Of a stretch of DNA of 64,000 nucleotides, positions 1-7,790 are shown piece by piece (position 1 is the first letter of the stretch; each line of letters starts with the position of its first letter). This DNA comes from Streptomyces sp. HM190. GTDB taxonomy: Bacteria > Actinomycetota > Actinomycetes > Streptomycetales > Streptomycetaceae. The notes under the pieces are model-generated. The model saw only the letters and a program-made list of their open reading frames with translations, was not told the origin of the DNA and made no database searches. Location of the stretch: the NCBI RefSeq assembly GCF_009857135.1, contig NZ_CP047318.1:4526001-4590000 (forward strand). Direction: 5' to 3'. The translations under genes and the position numbers were made by a program.

Positions 1-15
1 ATGAATGTAGTGGTT

Positions 16-31
16 GTTCATGAGCATGAAC
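16..31. promoter_or_regulatory. Inverted repeat at window start
   Basis: GTTCATG and CATGAAC form a 7-bp dyad separated by AG. It could be an operator for the pectate lyase gene downstream or for a gene to the left of the window. The flanking bases are unusually AT-rich for this genome, which fits a promoter region. The binding protein cannot be named. Confidence 0.35.
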
Positions 32-137
32 CTTCTTCCGAATATCTCGCTGATTTATACCTCCCGTGTTCCCCCATGTGAACAGAAAGAGCGGTTCACT
101 CTCTTGACGCGTTCAGGTCATCTCCCTACCTTGCCGA

Positions 138-149
138 GAAAGCGCTTTC
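138..149. promoter_or_regulatory. LacI-type palindromic operator upstream of pectate lyase
   Basis: GAAAGCGCTTTC is a perfect 12-bp palindrome with the central CG step typical of LacI-family operators that control sugar-polymer utilisation in actinobacteria. It lies 53 bp before the pectate lyase start, so repression relieved by a pectin-derived inducer is likely. No LacI gene is adjacent. The LacI regulator at 36.8-38.0 kb has a different palindrome in front of it. Confidence 0.55.
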
Positions 150-202
150 CCCACCCGCACCTCTGGTAGACGAACCGACCCGTCCTGGAGAGGGAGAACT
201 CC

Positions 203-1768
203 ATGCGTCTGAGAGCCGTCATGGCATGCGCCGGCCTGTTGTCCGGCACGATCGTCGCACTGGCCGGCGCGACCACCGCACGGGCGGCGACCGCCCAGTA
301 CGAGGCGGAGAGCTCGCCGGCGGTGTGCGTCGGCACGATCGACTCCGACTGGTCCGGCTACTCGGGCAGCGGATTCTGCAACGGGACCAACTCGACCAGC
401 GGCTACGTCCAGTTCACGGTGGCGTCCGGCGCCGCGGGCACCGCGACCCTCGGGGTCCGGTTCGCCAACGGCACCACGACCGCGCGGGCCGCGAACGTCG
501 TCGTCAACGGCTCCACCGTGGCGACCGTGTCCTTCGAGGGCACGGGCACCTGGTCCGGCTGGACCACCAAGACCCTGTCCGTGCCGGTGGTGGCGGGCAG
601 CAACACCGTCCGGCTCACCCCCACCTCCGCGAACGGCCTGCCCAACGTCGACCGCCTCGACGCGACCGTGCCCGACGGCACCACCACACCCCCGGCGGCC
701 TCCGCGCTCTACGTCGCCCCCAACGGCACCGACGGCGCGGCCGGCACCCAGTCCGCTCCCACCACGCTCACCTCCGCGATCAGCCGTATCAGCGCCGGCG
801 GCACGATCTATCTGCGGGGCGGGACCTACCACCACTCCTCCACCGTCACCATCCCGGTCGGCAAGAACGGCACCGCCGCCGCCCGGACGACCCTGGCCGC
901 CTACCCCGGCGAGACCCCGGTCCTCAACTTCTCCGCGCAGACCGAGAACTCCGCCAACCGCGGGCTCCAGCTGAACGGGTCGTACTGGCACGTCAAGGGG
1001 ATCGTCGTCGAGCGGGCCGGTGACAACGGCATCTACGTCGGCGGCAGCCACAACGTCATCGAGCGCACGGTGACCCGCCACAACCGCGACACCGGGCTCC
1101 AGCTGGGCCGGGCCTCCTCCACCACGCCGACCGCCGACTGGCCGTCCGACAACCTGATCCTGAGCGCGGAGTCGCACGACAACGCCGACTCCGACGGTGA
1201 GGACGCCGACGGCTTCGCGTCGAAGCTCACCACCGGGCCCGGCAACGTCTTCCGCTACGCCGTCGCCCACAACAACATCGACGACGGCTGGGACCTCTAC
1301 ACCAAGACGGACACGGGCCCCATCGGCCCGGTGACCATCGAGGACTCCCTCGCCTTCGAGAACGGCACGCTCAGCGACGGCTCCCAGGCCGGCAACGGCG
1401 ACCGCAACGGCTACAAGCTCGGCGGCGACGACATCGCCGTCAACCACATCGTGCGGCGCAGCATCGCCTACGACAACGGCAAGCACGGTTTCACGTGGAA
1501 CAGCAACCCGGGCGCGATGACCGTGTCGGGCAACGTGAGCGTCGACAACACCGAGCGCAACTTCAACTTCGACGGCGGTACGTCGGTCTTCCGCGACAAC
1601 ACGTCCTGCCGGAGCTCCAGCGGCACCAACGACCGCATCATCGGCAACGCCGACACCACCAACCAGTTCTGGTCCGGCACGAACGGCTCCCGCTGCGCGT
1701 CGTACTCCGGCGCCATGAAGTGGTCCTTCGCCTCGGACGGCCGCCTCGTGGTCACCTTCGGCGGCTGA
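203..1768 (+). CDS. Secreted pectate lyase, PL9-type, with N-terminal carbohydrate-binding module
   Basis: A 521-residue secreted enzyme expected to cleave polygalacturonate by beta-elimination outside the cell. Residues 1-28 are a Sec signal peptide (hydrophobic core, ARA cut region). Residues about 30-155 look like a CBM6/CBM35 beta-sandwich. Residues about 165-515 form a right-handed parallel beta-helix. The stretch from about residue 330 has the PL9 hallmark of clustered acidic residues (calcium site) followed by DGFASKL, where Lys341 is the expected catalytic base, and then HNNIDDGWDLYTK. The start at 203 follows a GAGAGGGAG ribosome site and gives a perfect signal peptide. The gene stands alone, with a LacI-type palindrome upstream. 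Family assignment rests on motif recognition. Confidence 0.85.
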   Translation: MRLRAVMACAGLLSGTIVALAGATTARAATAQYEAESSPAVCVGTIDSDWSGYSGSGFCNGTNSTSGYVQFTVASGAAGTATLGVRFANGTTTARAANVVVNGSTVATVSFEGTGTWSGWTTKTLSVPVVAGSNTVRLTPTSANGLPNVDRLDATVPDGTTTPPAASALYVAPNGTDGAAGTQSAPTTLTSAISRISAGGTIYLRGGTYHHSSTVTIPVGKNGTAAARTTLAAYPGETPVLNFSAQTENSANRGLQLNGSYWHVKGIVVERAGDNGIYVGGSHNVIERTVTRHNRDTGLQLGRASSTTPTADWPSDNLILSAESHDNADSDGEDADGFASKLTTGPGNVFRYAVAHNNIDDGWDLYTKTDTGPIGPVTIEDSLAFENGTLSDGSQAGNGDRNGYKLGGDDIAVNHIVRRSIAYDNGKHGFTWNSNPGAMTVSGNVSVDNTERNFNFDGGTSVFRDNTSCRSSSGTNDRIIGNADTTNQFWSGTNGSRCASYSGAMKWSFASDGRLVVTFGG

Positions 1769-1965
1769 TCCGCCGCGGCTGAGGCGCCGGTCACCCGGGG
1801 ACGGCCGAGCCCGGAAGCGGGCGGAGGTCCGGACAGCGCCAGGGCTTGTGAAAAGTCGTGGACACGTCCAAGGAATCTTGCTTGGCTTCCCGGTGACCAG
1901 AGCCCGGGCCCGCTTCAGGTGGCCCGGGCTGCCTGCCGCGCAGGCGCAGAGATTACGGGGAACAC

Positions 1966-2292
1966 ATGATGAACATCAGGAAGTTGACGTCTCTCGGCAT
2001 GACGCCGCTGGTGCTGGCCGGTATCGCCGTGGCCGCGCCGATCGCCGGGGCGACCACCGCCAGCGCCGCGCCGCAGGGGTGCCAGGTGGGCAAGCCGGAC
2101 GAGAACACGGGGACCGCGATCTGCCGCCGGGGCACCGGCCAGGTGAGGGTGAAGGTCACGTGTGAGGACGGCCCCACGGGCAACACCCACGTCGTCTACG
2201 GCCCGTGGGTCGGCATCAACAAGACGTCGAAGGTGGCATGCGGCGCGGCCCAGCGGTACTTCGTGAAGCTGGTCGACTACCAGACCCGCTGA
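1966..2292 (+). CDS. Small secreted four-cysteine protein
   Basis: A 108-residue protein with a clear signal peptide (KLTSLGM..., hydrophobic stretch, cut after ASAAPQ near residue 36), leaving a mature chain of about 70 residues with four cysteines. These could form two disulfides. No catalytic motif is recognisable. A GGGGAACAC ribosome site precedes tandem ATG codons, and the second ATG at 1969 is equally possible. Such small disulfide-bonded secreted proteins are common in Streptomyces and include inhibitors and antimicrobial proteins, but no function is claimed here. Confidence 0.7.
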   Translation: MMNIRKLTSLGMTPLVLAGIAVAAPIAGATTASAAPQGCQVGKPDENTGTAICRRGTGQVRVKVTCEDGPTGNTHVVYGPWVGINKTSKVACGAAQRYFVKLVDYQTR

Positions 2293-2344
2293 TCCCCCGA
2301 CGCGGGGCCGGGCCCACCCGGCCCGCGGGCGGACGGATGGACGG

Positions 2345-2381
2345 GCGGACGGCCACGGGACCTCTCCCCGTGGCCGTCCGC
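2345..2381 (+). terminator. Strong hairpin after the small secreted protein gene
   Basis: A perfect 15-bp stem (GCGGACGGCCACGGG and its complement) with a 7-nt loop lies 52 bp after the secreted-protein stop codon. No U-tract follows, as is usual for GC-rich actinobacterial terminators. It also stands between two converging genes and may work both ways. Confidence 0.7.
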
Positions 2382-2423
2382 TTCCTCGTGCGGCTGTCCT
2401 TCTTCGCGCGGCCGGGCGGGGTG

Positions 2424-2615
2424 TCAGTCCCCCTGCGCGTCGCTTCTCCCGCTGGACGAGGAGCGCAGCGGGTCGGCGACACGCAGGAGTTCGGCCACGG
2501 CGAGTGTCGCGGTGGCGACGGCGCGGACCCAGCGTGGGCCGCCGCGCGCGGCCCGGACGACGCAGACGCAGCCGCCGACGAGTACGAGGACCCCGGACAG
2601 TATGAGCACGGTCAT
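2424..2615 (-). CDS. Small single-pass membrane protein
   Basis: A 63-residue product beginning with a hydrophobic segment (residues 2-20) ending in a basic Arg-Ala-Ala-Arg patch, then an amphipathic stretch and a Ser/Arg-rich tail. A GGGGGAACGAGC ribosome site sits at good distance from the ATG at 2615. It converges with the secreted-protein gene across a strong terminator. No family is recognised. It could be a false ORF, but the start signal and the membrane segment favour a real gene. Confidence 0.5.
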   Translation of the reverse strand: MTVLILSGVLVLVGGCVCVVRAARGGPRWVRAVATATLAVAELLRVADPLRSSSSGRSDAQGD

Positions 2616-2716
2616 GCTCGTTCCCCCTTCGCTCCACCAGTGGTCGTCCGCTCATCCTCCCAGCCGGCCGCCGCCGGTCGGGCCGGGGTGTCAGTGGCGC
2701 GCGGTACGTTCCGCCC

Positions 2717-3316
2717 ATGGGCGTGTATCTGGTGAGTGTGTGCGCGGAGGACTGGTGCGAGGGGCACGGGGACGAGGAGGAGGACGGGTGGACCCACGTC
2801 GCCTCGGCGCTGAACGAGGAACTGGCCCGGCGGGGGCTGCCGGCCTATGACTCGGTGCCGGCGGAGGCGGAGTTCGTCCGCGGGTCGGGCCTGCGCTTCG
2901 AGGAGAAGCTGACCCCCTCCATGGACGGGTTCGTCGCGCTGTGCGATGCGCGTCTGTCTGCCGAGGAGGCGGCGGTCCTCTGCGGCTGGTCGGTGCTGGT
3001 GCCGTTGTCGCTCGACGAACCGATCCTGCTGCCCGTCGGCTCCAGGTACACGGACGAGACCCTCGTCGCCGGTGCCCCCCAGATGCTCGCGCTCGCCGAG
3101 AGGCTGGCCGAGGCCGTCGACCTGCCGGCCGAGACCCCGGCCACGTGCGACAACCTCGACCTGACCACGTGGTTCTTGGACGGACCGGCGAACGAGCTGG
3201 CCGCGTCCCGGCCGGGGCCGTGGAGCGAGGACCTCGACGCGGCCTTCTACGTGGCGCTGTATCTGCGGGCCGCCCAGCACGCGCTCCGCCGCGGCTGCCC
3301 GATCGTCTACACCTGA
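2717..3316 (+). CDS. Hypothetical protein (acidic, 199 aa)
   Basis: An acidic cytoplasmic protein of 199 residues with no signal peptide or membrane segment. The N-terminus has Asp/Glu-rich stretches (GDEEEDGW). The middle has a helical acidic region, and there are scattered cysteines (residues near 9, 14, 80, 90 and 144) that do not form a CxxC ligand set. Codon use and third-position GC are fully Streptomyces-like in this frame, supporting a real gene. I do not recognise the family. No good Shine-Dalgarno precedes the ATG, and no operon partner is present. Confidence 0.65.
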   Translation: MGVYLVSVCAEDWCEGHGDEEEDGWTHVASALNEELARRGLPAYDSVPAEAEFVRGSGLRFEEKLTPSMDGFVALCDARLSAEEAAVLCGWSVLVPLSLDEPILLPVGSRYTDETLVAGAPQMLALAERLAEAVDLPAETPATCDNLDLTTWFLDGPANELAASRPGPWSEDLDAAFYVALYLRAAQHALRRGCPIVYT

Positions 3317-3375
3317 GGCACCGCCGCCCGGTCGGCTTCGGCGGGACACCGCCGGCCGCCGGGCGTTCCCGCCGC

Positions 3376-3948
3376 TCAACGCAGTCCGCGCACGAACTCC
3401 GCGAGGGTGCGGGTCGCCGTGTTGCGCGCGGTCGCGGCGAACAGCGGGTCCAGGTGGTTCATGCCCTCGTCGGACGCGTGGACGGCGTACGGGACGCGGG
3501 ACTCGGCGGCGACCCTGCGGGCCGCGTCGAGGACGGTGCCGCGGTAGGCGCTGGTCTGGAACGCGTACAGCGGGACGTCGAGCCCGGCGGCGTGCCGCAG
3601 CCGCAGCCCGAGGGAGCGGGCGAGGCCGGTGTCGGCGTACGCGTCGCTCACGTCGAGGTCCACCGACAGCCGGGACGGCCAGTACCACTCCCAGACGGCC
3701 GGCACCGGGCCCGCGTACGCCTCCGCGACCCGCGCGATCGGGGTGACGCCCTCGTCGACCCAGCCGCGCACGCCGTCACCGCCGGGCCGGTCGGCGATCC
3801 GCCCGGAGTGGACGCTGATGTCGTTGGGCCACCCGAACCCGGCGTCGACGAGGAGGCCGAGCAGCGCCGCGTTCGTGACCGGGTGCGGCGGCCGGAGCGC
3901 GCCGGGCCCCGACCGCGGAACGGACCGCCGCCGGCTGAGCCCGACGCT
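3376..3948 (-). pseudogene. 5'-truncated alpha/beta-hydrolase-like remnant
   Basis: Reading on from the ferredoxin stop codon in the same frame gives about 190 codons. The last 170 look like the C-terminal part of a serine hydrolase-like protein (VTNAALLGLLVDAGFG ..., a DVPLYAFQTS strand, and ESRVPYAVHASDEGMNHLDPLF carrying a late Asp-x-x-His-type pair). There is no N-terminal nucleophile elbow and no start codon before the GTG at 3771, which is preceded by coherent protein sequence. The front of the gene is therefore missing, probably lost when the ferredoxin/P450 segment arrived or by deletion. A short functional protein starting at 3771 (131 aa) cannot be excluded. Confidence 0.55.
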
Positions 3949-4215
3949 CTACCCGTCTTGACCGTCGTCCCTGTTCCCGCCCCTGTTCCCGTCCCCGGCC
4001 CCGTCCCCGCCCGTGTCCCCGCTCTCGTCCACCGTGATCGCCGAGGTCGGGCAGACCGCCGCCGCCTCCCGGGCGGCCCGGTGGTGGGGCGGGGCCGGTT
4101 CCGGGGTGAGGAGGGCGACGACGCCGTCGGCGTCGCGCTGGTCGAAGACCTCGGGGGCGAGCAGGACGCACTGGCCGGCGCCGCAGCACCGCGCTTCGTC
4201 GACGCGGACTCTCAT
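3949..4215 (-). CDS. [3Fe-4S]-type ferredoxin, P450 partner
   Basis: An 88-residue ferredoxin expected to pass electrons to the P450 encoded immediately upstream. The cluster ligands follow the P450-ferredoxin pattern CCGAGQC, then a CP motif near residue 55. The spacing fits a 3Fe-4S (or 4Fe-4S) cluster rather than a 7Fe type. The start at 4215 is set by AAGGAGGCGC upstream; an ATG at 4248 would also be in frame but lacks that signal. The last 20 residues are a low-complexity Gly/Asp/Asn/Arg tail (GDGNRGGNRDDGQDG), longer than usual. It is 29 bp from the P450 stop codon, so the two genes are co-transcribed. Confidence 0.88.
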   Translation of the reverse strand: MRVRVDEARCCGAGQCVLLAPEVFDQRDADGVVALLTPEPAPPHHRAAREAAAVCPTSAITVDESGDTGGDGAGDGNRGGNRDDGQDG

Positions 4216-4244
4216 GGGGGGCGCCTCCTTGCCTGAGTGGGTGC

Positions 4245-5576
4245 TCACCAGCGGACCGGGACCTCGCGGAGGCCGCCCACCAGCAGGCCCTCCACCTTGC
4301 GCAACTCCTCCGTAGGCACCGCCAGTTCGAGGGTGGGGAGCCGGCGCAGCAGGACTTCGAGGACCACCTGCAGCTCGGTGCGGGCGAGGGCCTGGCCCAG
4401 GCAGGAGTGCGGCCCCGCCCCGAAGGTGAGGTGCGGGTTGGGGCTGCGGGTGAGGTCCATCTCGTCGGCGTCGGCGAAGACCCGTTCGTCGCGGTTGGCG
4501 GAGGACATCCCGCAGAACACGGTGGTGCCGCGCGGCACCACCTCCCCGTCGAGGTCGAGGTCCTCGCTCAGATGGCGCCGGATGCCGAAGCCGCCCAGGT
4601 TCGCGTCGAAGCGCAGCACCTCCTCCACCGCCGTACGGATCAGCGACGGGTCCCGCAGCAGCCGCTCCCAGCGGGTGCGGTCCGACAGCAGCAGCGCCGT
4701 CATCTTCCCGATCATGTTGGCCGTGGTCTCGTGGCCCGCGACCAGCAACCCCATGCCGGTGGCGAGCAGTTCGGCGTCCGTCAGCCGTTCCCCCTCCGGC
4801 AGCGCCGCGCCCTCCACGACCAGCATGCTGAGCAGGTCCTCGCCCGGCTCCGCCCGCTTGGCGGCGACGAGGTCACGCATGTACGCGGTGAACTCGCCGA
4901 ACGCCGTCCGTGTCTCCTCCCGGGTGAAACGGCTGACGTTCAGGAACGCGTCCGACCAGTGAGAGAAGCGGTCCCGGTCCTCGGCGGGCGCGCCGAGCAG
5001 TTCGCAGATGACGTACACGGGCAGCGGGAACCCCAGTGCCGCCTTCAGGTCGGCCGGCTGCCCCCGCTCCACCATCGCGTCCACCAGGGACTCCGCGATG
5101 CTCGTCATCCCCGGGCGCAGCGCGGCCATCCGCTTCGCGGTGAAGTACCGGCCCACCTGGCGCCGCCAGCGCTGATGCGGTTCGCCGTGCTCCGGGATGG
5201 CCAGCTCGTACTCCGGGTCGGGGTCGGCGGCGGCACCGCCCGCCCCGTCGGCCGAGAGCCGCGCGCTGGCGTCCCCGGCGGTCGGCCGCGCGAACCGGGG
5301 GTCGGTCAGCAGCGCCCGCACATCGGCGTACCGGCTCAGGAACGTCGCCCGGTCACCGCTCGGCAGTTCGACCGTCGCCACCGGGCACCGTTCCCGCAGC
5401 CGCTCCCATGCGGCGGGCGGCGCCAGGGGACCCGGGCTCGCCATCGGCAGCCGCACGACCTCCTCGTGCGGCTCGTGAGCGTCGTGCGGCTTGTGCGGGT
5501 CGGGCGTCTCGTGCGGGTCGTGCCGTGTGCGGTCGTCGTTCCGGCGGGTGCGCCGACCTGTCTCGACCTTGCGCAT
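4245..5576 (-). CDS. Cytochrome P450
   Basis: A soluble class I bacterial P450 of 443 residues. I-helix AGHETT (about 280-285), K-helix EEVLR (about 318-322) and heme loop FGAGPHSCLGQALAR with the axial Cys near 392 are all intact, so it should be an active monooxygenase using the ferredoxin downstream. The start at 5576 is chosen because AAGGAG lies 8 nt before it; an ATG at 5648 would add 24 residues and cover the operator. The N-terminus has an odd His/Asp/Pro-rich run (DPHETPDPHKPHDAHEPHEE) before the usual P450 fold, probably disordered. The divergent MarR gene and the palindromes between them suggest induction by a small aromatic or toxic ligand. The substrate is unknown. Confidence 0.92.
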   Translation of the reverse strand: MRKVETGRRTRRNDDRTRHDPHETPDPHKPHDAHEPHEEVVRLPMASPGPLAPPAAWERLRERCPVATVELPSGDRATFLSRYADVRALLTDPRFARPTAGDASARLSADGAGGAAADPDPEYELAIPEHGEPHQRWRRQVGRYFTAKRMAALRPGMTSIAESLVDAMVERGQPADLKAALGFPLPVYVICELLGAPAEDRDRFSHWSDAFLNVSRFTREETRTAFGEFTAYMRDLVAAKRAEPGEDLLSMLVVEGAALPEGERLTDAELLATGMGLLVAGHETTANMIGKMTALLLSDRTRWERLLRDPSLIRTAVEEVLRFDANLGGFGIRRHLSEDLDLDGEVVPRGTTVFCGMSSANRDERVFADADEMDLTRSPNPHLTFGAGPHSCLGQALARTELQVVLEVLLRRLPTLELAVPTEELRKVEGLLVGGLREVPVRW

Positions 5577-5642
5577 CTCGACATCTCCTTGCGTGGGGGG
5601 AGGAGGGGCGGAGTGGAGATCGATAGGCACGCTACCCGCGCC

Positions 5643-5688
5643 GTGCATGATGCATCAATGGTGCATCATGCACTCGCCATGCATGGCG
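5643..5688. promoter_or_regulatory. Composite MarR-type operator between P450 and regulator
   Basis: GTGCATGATGCA (5643-5654) and its exact complement (5662-5673) form a 12-bp inverted repeat with a 7-nt spacer. Two bases further on lies a perfect 14-bp palindrome, CGCCATGCATGGCG (5675-5688). The block sits 67 bp before the P450 start and 58 bp before the regulator start, where it can control both divergent promoters. MarR proteins bind such dyads as dimers, so two adjacent sites suggest cooperative autorepression. Confidence 0.7.
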
Positions 5689-5745
5689 CAATTTCGACGT
5701 AGGGTGAGGGGGTCATGGAGGCCAGGCAGGCAGAAGGAGACCGGT

Positions 5746-6222
5746 GTGGATGCCCGTGAGGCGGGGGAGCGCATCGAGCGGGAACTGCTGATCCTGACGC
5801 GCAACCGCGAGACGTCGACGCCCCGCGGCGTCCGCGGCGGCGGTCCCCTGGACCGCAGCGCCTACGTCCTGCTCAGCAGGCTGGAGGCCCAAGGGCCCAT
5901 GTCCATCCCGGACTTCGTGGACGCGTTCGGCTTCGCGCCGTCGACGTTCACGCGGCAGACCTCGGCGCTGCTGCGCGACGGTCTGGTGGAGCGGACCCTC
6001 GACCCCGAGGGGGGAGTGGCCCGCAAGTTCCGGATCACGGCGGAGGGACTGGCGCGCCTCGCCGAGCAGCGTGAGGTGTTCGTCGACGGCATCAGCGGTG
6101 TCATCGCCGACTGGCCCGCCGAGCGGCGCGAGCGTTTCATCGCCGACCTGCGGCAGTTCAACACCGACATCGAACGCGTCAGCGGACGTTCCTGGCCACG
6201 TCCGATGGCCGGCGACCGCTGA
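5746..6222 (+). CDS. MarR-family transcriptional regulator
   Basis: A 158-residue winged-helix regulator. The sequence DRSAYVLLSRLEAQGPMSIPDFVDAFGFAPSTFTRQTSALLRDGLVERTLDP is a classic MarR recognition helix and wing. C-terminal helices (residues about 105-150) would form the dimer interface. The GTG at 5746 is chosen because GAAGGAG lies 6 nt before it; no ATG in the frame has a ribosome site. It is divergent from the P450/ferredoxin pair over a composite palindrome, so it most likely represses them and itself until a ligand binds. Confidence 0.88.
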   Translation: MDAREAGERIERELLILTRNRETSTPRGVRGGGPLDRSAYVLLSRLEAQGPMSIPDFVDAFGFAPSTFTRQTSALLRDGLVERTLDPEGGVARKFRITAEGLARLAEQREVFVDGISGVIADWPAERRERFIADLRQFNTDIERVSGRSWPRPMAGDR

Positions 6223-6258
6223 CGCGTTCGACGTCGGTCCGTGAAGGGACGGGGCGCG

Positions 6259-7311
6259 TCAGCTGACGCACACGATTCCGCCGAGCAGGCACAGCCCGGA
6301 CGGTGAGGTCGCGTCCGAGTCCGAGGAGCCCGAGCCGCCGGAGTCGCCCGTGTCCGCCCCGGAACCCGACCCCGCGCCCGTACCCGTGTCCGAGCCGGTC
6401 CCCGTCCCGGTCCCGGAGCCGCTGCCCGTGTCCGACCCGGACCCCGCGCCGGTCCCGGTGTCCGAGCCCGGACCGGCGCCGGAACCCGTGGAGTCGTCGG
6501 TGGCCGGGGGCGTCGTCGATCCGCCCGACAGGGCGTCGGAGGAGCCGTCCGCGCCCGACCCGCCGTGCGACGAGGAGCCCGACTGCGCCCGCCGATCGGA
6601 CGGGGGCGTCGTGGCCGTGCGCGGTGCGTTGCCGGTGTCGCCGCCGGTGTCCCGATGCGCGCCGGACCCGTCGTACGAGGTGCGGCCGCCGGGCGCGTGG
6701 CCCCGCGAGGTGTCCGGGGAGCGTCGGGTCTCGTCGGCGCGCGTGTCCGGGGTCCGGCCGCTCTGCGAACCCTGCTCCTCGACGGCGCCCAGGTTCTCGG
6801 CGTCCGGGGCGGTGGCCGCCTGCGTCCGGTCGGTGGACTGCCGGTCCATGCCCATCACGGTCAGACCGCCGCCGACCAGCGCCACCGCGGTGGCGACCAC
6901 GGCCCTGCGCTGGTTCTTCTTCCAGCGGGCCAGCTGCCGCCGCCGTGCCGCCCGTCCCTGCGGCGCGACCGGCACGCCCCGCACGTCCTCGACGCCGTCG
7001 ATGCCCTCGGCGTCCTCTGCGCCCTCGGCGTCCTCTGCGCCCTGGGCGGCCGCGGCGGCACCGGCCGGGACCAGCTCCGTCGTCGCCCTCGGCGCCGACG
7101 ACGGTGCCCGCTCCGGCCGTCCGCCGTCGTGCCAGGTCTCCTCCGCGCCTGCCGCCGCGTACTCCCAGGTCGCCGCCGGCACCGTCGGGGCGACGGCCGT
7201 GGAGACCGTCGTACCGGGTGCCGAGGGGGCTATGTCCGGCGCGTAGGCGCCGCAGCCGGGGCAGACGAGGGCGCCGTTGAGATGCCGTCGACATGAGGAG
7301 CAGTAGTCCAT
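6259..7311 (-). CDS. Zinc-ribbon, single-pass membrane protein with Gly/Ser/Thr-rich tail (SCO2400-like)
   Basis: A 350-residue protein. It begins MDYCSSC and has a second CPGC pair 10 residues on, giving a four-cysteine zinc ribbon facing the cytoplasm. A linker rich in Ala/Glu/Asp (repeats of AEDAEG) and a basic patch (RRRQLARWKKNQRR) lead into one transmembrane segment (AVVATAVALVGGGLTVMGM). The remaining 170 residues are extracytoplasmic low complexity, ending in DTGTGAGSGS-type repeats and a CLLGGIVCVS terminus with two cysteines. The layout matches what I recall as the SCO2400 family of Streptomyces. Function is unknown. The start at 7311 has AGGAAG upstream. The tail repeats are prone to length variation and assembly error. 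Confidence 0.75.
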   Translation of the reverse strand: MDYCSSCRRHLNGALVCPGCGAYAPDIAPSAPGTTVSTAVAPTVPAATWEYAAAGAEETWHDGGRPERAPSSAPRATTELVPAGAAAAAQGAEDAEGAEDAEGIDGVEDVRGVPVAPQGRAARRRQLARWKKNQRRAVVATAVALVGGGLTVMGMDRQSTDRTQAATAPDAENLGAVEEQGSQSGRTPDTRADETRRSPDTSRGHAPGGRTSYDGSGAHRDTGGDTGNAPRTATTPPSDRRAQSGSSSHGGSGADGSSDALSGGSTTPPATDDSTGSGAGPGSDTGTGAGSGSDTGSGSGTGTGTGSDTGTGAGSGSGADTGDSGGSGSSDSDATSPSGLCLLGGIVCVS

Positions 7312-7488
7312 GGAGGTCTTCCTGTGTCGGCATGCCGTCGACCCGCCGGGCCGCGGCCCGGTCACGTCGTTCGCACGTGGGATCGAGCGGATCGAGCGGT
7401 CAGCAACGCTAACGAGGCATTCTCAGGGCTGTGTGCACACTGTGTGATGCTCCTGCGTGGGTTCTCCGGGGACTTCGCACCGGTCGCC

Positions 7489-7530
7489 CACCAGGTGTTT
7501 GGGCGTCACCACCAGGTGGTCGGGCGTCAC
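7489..7530. repeat. Two tandem 21-bp repeats in a 479-bp intergenic region
   Basis: Two adjacent 21-bp copies (beginning CACCAGGTG and ending GGGCGTCAC) differ at two positions. The whole gap 7312-7790 between divergent genes also contains a GTGTGCACAC palindrome (7431-7440), a doubled GGATCGAGC and repeated CTTCGGTCTC elements. Paired direct repeats at this position suggest a regulator site for the copper-oxidase gene or the zinc-ribbon gene. No promoter consensus is convincing. Confidence 0.4.
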
Positions 7531-7790
7531 CGTCCGCACGTTCGGATGCCTCCGGCCTGTCCTTTCTCCGAGGGGCTTCGGTCTCCTTCGGTCTCCCTCG
7601 GTTCGCTGCGGGCTCCTTTGATTTCCTCTCAACAGGCAACCCCCGCACGGCTTTCACCTGTCTCACAGGGTGCTCACAGACCGGTGGGCGTCGAAGGCGT
7701 TCGGGGGAGCGCCGGCACCGTCGGCGCCCGGTCGTCCGTGGGTTGTCCAGTCCGATGCCACTGACCATGGCACTCGCAGACGAGGAACTG

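Noticed and set aside
6303..7280. Two long Arg/Pro-rich open frames opposite the zinc-ribbon protein
   Set aside because: They mirror the Asp/Gly/Ser/Thr repeat tail and have no start signals or domains.
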